A DNA stretch of 7,359 bases from a bacterium. Its GTDB lineage: Bacteria > Patescibacteriota > Minisyncoccia > Minisyncoccales > UBA10102. Each line of letters starts with the position of its first letter. The first letter of the stretch is position 1. The DNA is taken from NCBI GenBank assembly GCA_030647175.1, contig JAUSJU010000047.1, positions 1 through 7,359 of the forward strand. Reading direction: 5' to 3'. Under the pieces are notes generated by a model. It searched no databases, was not told the origin of the DNA, and saw nothing but the letters and a program-made list of their open reading frames with translations. Of this stretch, positions 1 through 4,276 are shown piece after piece. Both the position numbers and the translations under genes were made by a program.

Positions 1-464
1 GGCGCCAAGTTCATATTCACCCCCATCTCTCGCAATTGCTTTGCCCTCTTCTGTCCAATAGTGTATCCCTCTTCTTTGTCGAACAACCCTGCCTGAGAGG
101 TATAATCCACCCATGAAAAGCGCGATATCTCCCCTCCTTCCTGGTCAACTGCGATGAATAATGGATGCCCGATTTCCCGCAAAGCGAATTCCTGAAGATC
201 GTACGTCAAATTCTGAATCTGTCCCCAGCTTACAACATTCCTTGAAAGCAACAGCACTCCTCCGGGACGAACCTCTTCCAAAAGCTCTCCAAGCTGAGGG
301 GTAAACTCTGTTCCCTCAAATCCGATGATCAGCATTTGCCCCAGCTTGTCCCGCAGAAAATCTTCTGGAGACTTCGGCTTGGATGCGTTAGATGAAACCC
401 AAAAAGCGTAGAGGAGAAGGATGCCGATCAAGAAACCTCCGAGGAGAACCGCTATCTTTTTCAT
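1..464 (-). CDS. Membrane-anchored GH3 beta-N-acetylhexosaminidase-like protein (3' part missing)
   Basis: N-terminal 154 codons of a glycoside hydrolase family 3 protein, running off the left edge. Residues about 4-24 form one hydrophobic segment after MKK, with no lipobox cysteine and no obvious signal-peptidase site, so it is probably an uncleaved anchor with the enzyme outside. The GH3 domain starts near residue 40 (LGQMLIIGFEG), followed by VRPGGVLLLSRN (65-76), AVDQEGG (105-111) and GVNMNLAP (148 to the edge). These match NagZ-type enzymes, which remove beta-1,4-linked GlcNAc from muropeptides; the Asp of DQEGG binds sugar in that family. The catalytic His/Asp loop and the Asp nucleophile lie outside the window, so activity cannot be judged. 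The Arg usually following QEGG is Glu here. The start ATG overlaps the stop of the upstream dehydratase (ATGA) and lacks a clear ribosome binding site, suggesting translational coupling. A related GH3 specificity is possible. Confidence 0.85.
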   Translation of the reverse strand, partial: MKKIAVLLGGFLIGILLLYAFWVSSNASKPKSPEDFLRDKLGQMLIIGFEGTEFTPQLGELLEEVRPGGVLLLSRNVVSWGQIQNLTYDLQEFALREIGHPLFIAVDQEGGEISRFSWVDYTSQAGLFDKEEGYTIGQKRAKQLREMGVNMNLA

Positions 465-796
465 TCTTGTTCTATGGCCTGGTCTATCTTTGCGGCTAAG
501 ATAAAGTCGTTTTCAGAAAGCCCGTTAACGGCATGCGTCCATAACTCAATGACAACCTTTCCGTAGAACACGTGCATATCGGGATGGTGCTGCTGTTCTT
601 CGGCTATGCTGGCAACCTTGCTCACGAACTTCATGGTTTCCTTGAAATCAAAAAACTTGAATTGCTTCTTGATCTTCGTGCCCTCAATCACCTCCCATCC
701 TTTTCCCAATTGAGCGATGTACTCTGCGATCTGTTCTTGTCCAAAAGGAGGCGTTCCCCCTTCGCATGGCACGCACTTTCTCTCTATAAGTTTCAT
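461..796 (-). CDS. Pterin-4a-carbinolamine dehydratase (4a-hydroxytetrahydrobiopterin dehydratase)
   Basis: Complete 111-residue member of the PCD/DCoH family, of usual length. In known members it dehydrates 4a-hydroxytetrahydropterin to quinonoid dihydropterin, recycling the cofactor of aromatic amino acid hydroxylases (EC 4.2.1.96). The signature is intact: EEQQHHPD (66-73) with the active-site His pair H70/H71, Y78, then THAVNGLSENDF (87-98) with the third His H88, and LAAKID (100-105). The N-terminal CVPCEGG (8-14) is a short cysteine-containing leader seen in some prokaryotic family members. There is no signal peptide, so it is cytoplasmic. No Shine-Dalgarno site precedes the ATG; a putative extended -10 lies so close that the mRNA may be leaderless. 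It is first in a two-gene operon with the GH3 gene (ATGA overlap). No aromatic hydroxylase or pterin-synthesis gene is visible here, so the physiological substrate is unknown; a role with another pterin, such as molybdopterin or folate, is possible. Confidence 0.95.
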   Translation of the reverse strand: MKLIERKCVPCEGGTPPFGQEQIAEYIAQLGKGWEVIEGTKIKKQFKFFDFKETMKFVSKVASIAEEQQHHPDMHVFYGKVVIELWTHAVNGLSENDFILAAKIDQAIEQE

Positions 797-803
797 ATAT
801 TCA

Positions 804-832
804 ATAATAGCAAAAATGCCTTGACAGGGGAA
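804..832 (-). promoter_or_regulatory. Putative extended -10 promoter for the dehydratase/GH3 operon
   Basis: Reading the minus strand, TGCTATTAT (812..804) is an extended -10 (TG-n-TATTAT). The -35 region around 832..827 (TTCCCC) is poor, as is common for extended -10 promoters. Transcription would start near 797, directly before the ATG at 796, giving a leaderless or nearly leaderless mRNA. This agrees with the absence of a ribosome binding site. It overlaps the divergent promoter of the plus-strand gene. Confidence 0.4.
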
Positions 833-848
833 ACAGAAATGATAGGGT
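821..848 (+). promoter_or_regulatory. Putative promoter of the peptidoglycan-binding protein gene
   Basis: Perfect -35 TTGACA at 821-826, a 16-bp spacer, then TAGGGT at 843-848, which keeps the three most conserved -10 bases and is preceded by TG at 840-841 (extended -10). Transcription would start near 855 and give a leader of about 30 nt carrying the ribosome binding site at 872-880. The core overlaps the divergent promoter of the dehydratase operon, so the two may compete for polymerase. Confidence 0.45.
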
Positions 849-883
849 TTTATCGGAAGTACCTATTATCAAAAGGAGAAGGC

Positions 884-1204
884 ATGAAAGGCACTCTATT
901 CCCGAAGTATCTGAATCAGGGGTCCAAAGGCCGGGCTGTCATGGTTCTTCAAATCATACTGACTGTCCTGGGCTTTGGCGATGAAAACTTGGAGTGTACG
1001 GGCATTTACGACGTCAATACCGCGAATGCCGTACGAAGGCTCCAAGTACACTGCGGTTTTACGGGCGAAAACGTGGATGGCAACTTCGGTCCCGATACCC
1101 GGCTCGCTTTCTTGGCCCGGTATAAAATTAATATAAACCTCCTGCCTATCGCTCCTTTCCTGCGGAAAACCGAAGTCGTAGAACCTGTCCGCGAAGCAGC
1201 GTAA
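884..1204 (+). CDS. Small peptidoglycan-binding-domain protein (PG_binding_1)
   Basis: A 106-residue protein, nearly all one peptidoglycan-binding type 1 domain (about residues 11-80): NQGSKGRAVMVLQ (11-23), GIYDVNTANAVRRLQ (40-54), and the hallmark VDGNFGPDTR (64-73). The domain is known as a three-helix wall-binding module attached to lytic enzymes; here there is no enzymatic partner domain. Small stand-alone proteins of this form are common in CPR genomes, from general knowledge. The ATG at 884 is chosen because AAAGGAGAAGG lies just upstream, the only strong Shine-Dalgarno site in the window. An in-frame ATG at 839 would add 15 residues but lies before the predicted transcription start. 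No signal peptide is visible with either start, so how it reaches the wall is unclear; it may act on the inside or leave by lysis or a non-Sec route. It is the only plus-strand gene, monocistronic, with its own promoter and terminator. Confidence 0.85.
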   Translation: MKGTLFPKYLNQGSKGRAVMVLQIILTVLGFGDENLECTGIYDVNTANAVRRLQVHCGFTGENVDGNFGPDTRLAFLARYKININLLPIAPFLRKTEVVEPVREAA

Positions 1205-1222
1205 ACATCTCCAGCACCTTAT

Positions 1223-1254
1223 AGACCCTTCAATCCGAAGGGTCTTTTTCTTTT
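1223..1254 (+). terminator. Rho-independent terminator after the peptidoglycan-binding gene
   Basis: Perfect 8-bp stem AGACCCTT (1223-1230) and AAGGGTCT (1238-1245) with a 7-nt loop, followed by TTTTT, C, TTTT (1245-1254). It sits 18 bp after the stop codon. On the minus strand the stem is followed by ATAAGG rather than a U tract, so it should work mainly in the plus direction and only weakly for the convergent endonuclease III operon. Confidence 0.9.
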
Positions 1255-1912
1255 ACCTTGAGGGCCAGGTGGCAGCAGCTTTCGGATAAAGCTTGCTCAA
1301 AGGATGTTTCATGCAGTCATGCTTCCTGGCTACGCATATCTGCCTCCCGTACTCAATGATCCTGTAGGTAAAATCAAACCACGCCTTCTTCGGAAGAAGT
1401 TCCATCAAATCCTGCTCTATCTTATTGGGGTCTGAGAAATCCGTGAGTCCAAGCTTCTGTGAAAGGCGCTTTACGTGCGTATCCACGGCAATGCCTTCCA
1501 CTACGTGGTACGCATTTCCCAATACGACGTTCGCCGTTTTCCGGGCTACCCCGGGAAGCTGCAAGATCTCTTTCATGGCACGGGGAACCTTTCCATGGAA
1601 TTTCTCCTTCACCATCCTGGCAGCAGCCAGAATGTTTTTGGTCTTTGCCCGGTAGAAACCCGTCTGCCTCACATCCCGCTCAAACTCCCTAGGGTCTGCT
1701 GTAATGTAATCTGCCAATGTCGGATACTTTTTAAAAAGTGTAGGAGTGACTTCATTCACCTTTTTGTCCGTACACTGGGCAGAAAGAATGACGGCTACCA
1801 AAAGCTCCCAGTTATTTGAGTACTTCAATACAATCTTTGCACGAGGAAAAAGCCTGCCCAATATCCTGTTGATCTTGAGGGCGCGGCGCCTGCGTTCAGC
1901 CAGATGCCTCAT
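1253..1912 (-). CDS. nth: Endonuclease III with degenerate iron-sulfur loop
   Basis: Complete 219-residue DNA glycosylase/AP lyase of the HhH-GPD superfamily, which in known members removes oxidised pyrimidines and nicks abasic sites in base excision repair. SAQCTDKKVN (44-53) is the typical N-terminal helix motif. LPGVARKTANVVL (119-131) is the helix-hairpin-helix, with K125 as catalytic lysine, and VDTHV (143-147) supplies catalytic D144. The C-terminal loop that normally binds a [4Fe-4S] cluster by C-x6-C-x2-C-x5-C reads C193-x6-C200-x2-H203-x5-Y209, so the last two ligands are replaced with spacing unchanged and no frameshift. The fold core and catalytic residues look intact, so activity without a cluster, or with an altered one, is plausible. 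The start ATG shares one base with the stop of the upstream Kazal gene (TAATG) and no ribosome binding site is seen, suggesting translational coupling. It is last in the operon. Confidence 0.95.
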   Translation of the reverse strand: MRHLAERRRRALKINRILGRLFPRAKIVLKYSNNWELLVAVILSAQCTDKKVNEVTPTLFKKYPTLADYITADPREFERDVRQTGFYRAKTKNILAAARMVKEKFHGKVPRAMKEILQLPGVARKTANVVLGNAYHVVEGIAVDTHVKRLSQKLGLTDFSDPNKIEQDLMELLPKKAWFDFTYRIIEYGRQICVARKHDCMKHPLSKLYPKAAATWPSR

Positions 1913-3606
1913 TATTCAGTAGTAGCTTTCGGCTGAAGCATCTTGCGGATGCCCGATTCCACAGAATTCATATCCGTCGAGGAATCCTTGCATTCCCCTT
2001 TGGAAACGATCTTCATCCCATTGGAACTCGCCTCGCACGTATTGGAATACGTTTTGCTGTCTGCTCCGCAAACCGGATTATATTCTTTCGTGCAGACAAC
2101 ATTTGTCTTTTCAGTCGTTCGCTGGACCGGCTTTACAGAAGTGTTCTCTGGTGAAACGGTCGATTGCTTGTTTGACTGCTGGACGAGCCTTGCGAGGTCG
2201 GCCAAATATCCTTTCACGTGCTCAATATGGGTTTTTGCGGTCACGAGATCATTTTTAGAGAACGCGTCTCGCGCATATCCGAGATGCTCTTTTGCCAAAG
2301 CCAGCAATGACTGCCCCTTCTCTTGGAATTCCTCGCGCAAACTCGTCACAACTCCTTCGTACCTGGATATCTTTGCGGCAAGCTCTTCTATGTGCCCCTT
2401 CACGTCTTCTCCGCTCGGCGTACGAGATTCTTCAAGCTTCTGCAGAGCATTCCTTGCGATGACCTCCGCAGAACGTCCCTGGCCAAATGCTTCTCCGTAT
2501 TGCTGAGCTGCAAATGCTTCATTCGCTTTTGCCAAGTGTGCTCTTGCCTGTTCTGCAAGACTGTCCGTGCTTGTGGCCGCAGAAGTACGTTCTGCAATCT
2601 TTCCTTCAAGCTTTTGGACAATCTCTGTCACGCGCTTGATCTGTTCTGCCGCGCGCTCCATCAATCCCTTTTCGTCATCCATCACTTTCCCTTGCAACCT
2701 GAGAGAGTTCTCCCGAAGAGCTTCCTTCGCCCGATCTCCCAGGGTACCCTGTATCTGCTCTAAAATGATGGATCGGTGAACATCATCTCCAGGCAGTTTT
2801 TCAAGAGCTTTTTTGAGCGCCTCGGGGCTTCGCTTGCTCACTTCTTCAATAGATGCTTTCGCCCGTTCGGAAAAATCTTCTCTCAAGCGCTCCAATGAAG
2901 CTTTTGCAGCCTCCGGAGCCTTGTCTGCAATGCGTTCGATTGCTTCTAGGGAGCGGAGATTCTTGAGATCCCCTCCTTTGCCCTCCACCAACGCTTTTTC
3001 AAGCCTTGAGACGAACTTTGCCACGTCATCTTTCCCAATGGCGGTCCCTGTCGTCTCCTCTATCTTTTCCTTCGTGTTTCTAATGATCGTTTTGACCTCC
3101 TCGGTATCCGCTTTTGCCGCAATATCGTCCAAAAGTTTCTGGTGCTTCAAGGTCCGCTCCGTCAGACGATCCAGCAACGTATCAATCTTGGGATTCTCGG
3201 AAGTCTCTTGGAGCTTCTCCAGTCTCGATCGCAACGCTTCCTGCGCCTTCTGGTAGTTCTCTACCGCCTTCTGCACGGCTCCCGCATTCTGGCCCTCCGT
3301 ATCCTGCACTTTTTTTACTTCAGCCGCTTTTTCGTTCGTGATCTTGAGCTCAAGCTCTGCTTTGTCTATAGAATCAAACGTGAGTACCCGCTGGGCTCCG
3401 CGGACCAATTCTTTGAAAAAGTAGAAGGGGGATGTCGGAAGAATACGAGGGTCTCCTGCATCCAGATCTTCAAGAGAAACGGTGTCTTCTTCAGAAACAA
3501 CGGGTTCTGTTCCCGCATCAGAAGAAACATCCTGAGCTGTGGCTTGCCCTCCGATCATAAAGGCAAGGAGCGAGAGAGAAACAATGCTTGTGTATATGAA
3601 ACGCAT
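1912..3606 (-). CDS. Secreted DUF5667 / helical stalk / Kazal-domain protein
   Basis: 564 residues from the ATG at 3606. Residues 1-25 form a Sec signal peptide (MRFIY, hydrophobic core, GGQATAQ). An in-frame ATG at 3693 would add 29 residues, bury the signal and overlap the upstream gene, so it is rejected. An acidic linker is followed by a DUF5667-like region (about 55-100: LPTSPFYFFKELVRGAQR, then a lysine/glutamate-rich helix). Residues about 100-475 are almost entirely predicted amphipathic helix rich in Ala, Glu, Lys and Leu, probably coiled coil or helical bundle. A Thr/Ser/Pro linker leads to a C-terminal Kazal domain (505-539): C505-x7-C513-x10-C524-x14-C539, with the PVCGADSKTYSNTC signature. 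Residue K507, two positions after the first cysteine, aligns with the P1 site of Kazal inhibitors, suggesting a trypsin-like target. No C-terminal membrane anchor is visible. No Shine-Dalgarno site precedes it; it has its own putative promoter and overlaps nth by one base. Confidence 0.85.
   Translation of the reverse strand: MRFIYTSIVSLSLLAFMIGGQATAQDVSSDAGTEPVVSEEDTVSLEDLDAGDPRILPTSPFYFFKELVRGAQRVLTFDSIDKAELELKITNEKAAEVKKVQDTEGQNAGAVQKAVENYQKAQEALRSRLEKLQETSENPKIDTLLDRLTERTLKHQKLLDDIAAKADTEEVKTIIRNTKEKIEETTGTAIGKDDVAKFVSRLEKALVEGKGGDLKNLRSLEAIERIADKAPEAAKASLERLREDFSERAKASIEEVSKRSPEALKKALEKLPGDDVHRSIILEQIQGTLGDRAKEALRENSLRLQGKVMDDEKGLMERAAEQIKRVTEIVQKLEGKIAERTSAATSTDSLAEQARAHLAKANEAFAAQQYGEAFGQGRSAEVIARNALQKLEESRTPSGEDVKGHIEELAAKISRYEGVVTSLREEFQEKGQSLLALAKEHLGYARDAFSKNDLVTAKTHIEHVKGYLADLARLVQQSNKQSTVSPENTSVKPVQRTTEKTNVVCTKEYNPVCGADSKTYSNTCEASSNGMKIVSKGECKDSSTDMNSVESGIRKMLQPKATTE
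1990..2094 (-). other. Kazal-type inhibitor domain, four-cysteine form
   Basis: Encodes residues 505-539 of the DUF5667/Kazal protein. Aligned with the six-cysteine ovomucoid pattern, cysteines 2, 3, 4 and 6 are present with exact spacing (x7, x10), while cysteines 1 and 5 are absent; position 5 is Ser527. In classical Kazal domains 1-5, 2-4 and 3-6 are the disulfides, so exactly one bond has been lost as a pair and the other two are retained. The inhibitory loop is CTKEYNPVC, with Lys at P1. Confidence 0.8.
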
Positions 3607-3635
3607 ACGGATAAATGAGTTATGAATATGACTAT

Positions 3636-3665
3636 ATTGTACCTTACGCCTCAAAAGGCTGTCCA
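3636..3665 (-). promoter_or_regulatory. Putative internal promoter for the Kazal protein and nth
   Basis: On the minus strand, TGGACA (3665..3660, 5/6 match to the -35 consensus), an 18-bp spacer, and TACAAT (3641..3636, 5/6 match to -10). The -35 lies in the last codons of the metallo-hydrolase gene. Transcription would begin near 3629, giving a leader of about 22 nt before the ATG at 3606. This supports the ATG at 3606 over the one at 3693, which would not be on this transcript. Confidence 0.45.
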
Positions 3666-4273
3666 GTATCAAGAGCTGCAAAGGAGATGCCATGCTCTTT
3701 CAAGAACACCCTGCTCCTCTCATACAGGCTTATTCGCGCCTCATCCCTCCAATGCCAATCATGAATGGGGACAACCAACTTTGGCTTGAGAGACACGGCT
3801 TTTTCCATCGCCTGTACAAAACTTCCCCACGGAGCCTGAACCGGCAATGCAAGGATCTCTGAAGTCCTCTCAAAGCTCAGGGAATCTCCAGGGTGCGTAA
3901 AACGCCCCCAGAGAGTGAAAAGCGTGTTGCGAGGGACTGCTTGGTTCCCAAGAATCTTTTCATGGGGTGTATCTTCCATGGATATGAAGTCATTTCCCTG
4001 TGAAGAAGCTTTGATTCCTTCTCTCCCCAGGAGCGTCACCACCGAAGAATTACTGATGATCTCAATGTCCGGAAACTTTGCCGCAAGGAGCTTCACGAAG
4101 GAAACATCCATATGGTCCTGGTGTTCGTGAGTTAAAAGGAGGACATCAATCTTCTCTAAATATGCGACATCAAGAGCATTGTGCTCTGTAGAATATATTC
4201 CGGGGTCAATAAGAACCCGCTTCCCTTTGTCTTCCACGAGAAGACAAGAATGAACGTACTTGGTAATCTTCAT
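3644..4273 (-). CDS. MBL-fold metal-dependent hydrolase (UlaG-like)
   Basis: Complete 209-residue metallo-beta-lactamase-fold protein. The first strand with the family's early His reads YVHSCLLVE (6-14), then LIDPG (21-25). The metal-binding signature is THEHQDH (48-54: H49, H51, D53, H54). H127 in FTHPGD (126-130) and H171 in VPIHDWH (168-174) are likely further metal ligands. All expected ligands therefore appear present and the enzyme is probably active with a dinuclear metal site. No signal peptide, so cytoplasmic. The arrangement fits the broad family of UlaG-like or uncharacterised MBL hydrolases; the substrate cannot be deduced. The start is 3 bp after the stop of the cysteine-repeat gene, with only a weak AGG upstream, so translation is probably coupled. 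It sits between two secreted-protein genes, an odd place for a cytoplasmic hydrolase. Confidence 0.9.
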   Translation of the reverse strand: MKITKYVHSCLLVEDKGKRVLIDPGIYSTEHNALDVAYLEKIDVLLLTHEHQDHMDVSFVKLLAAKFPDIEIISNSSVVTLLGREGIKASSQGNDFISMEDTPHEKILGNQAVPRNTLFTLWGRFTHPGDSLSFERTSEILALPVQAPWGSFVQAMEKAVSLKPKLVVPIHDWHWRDEARISLYERSRVFLKEHGISFAALDTGQPFEA

Positions 4274-4276
4274 CGT

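Noticed and set aside
572..883. Long 5' extension of the plus-strand peptidoglycan-binding frame
   Set aside because: It is antisense to the dehydratase gene and includes the promoter region; the Shine-Dalgarno site fixes the start at 884.
1223..1245. Bidirectional terminator for the convergent endonuclease III operon
   Set aside because: On the minus strand the stem is followed by ATAAGG, not a U tract, so only plus-strand termination is supported.
1286..1336. Frameshift or truncation explaining the missing endonuclease III cysteines
   Set aside because: The loop aligns in frame with correct spacing and the protein continues to a normal end, so substitutions rather than an indel are responsible.
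1943..2506. Plus-strand open frames opposite the Kazal/helical gene, also at 2323-2763, 2813-3256 and 3142-3618
   Set aside because: They are shadows of a helical, Glu/Lys-rich coding sequence on the minus strand, without start signals or recognisable domains.
3607..3693. Longer N-terminus for the Kazal protein from the ATG at 3693
   Set aside because: It would put 29 residues before a clear signal peptide, overlap the upstream gene by 50 bp, and lie before the predicted promoter's transcription start.
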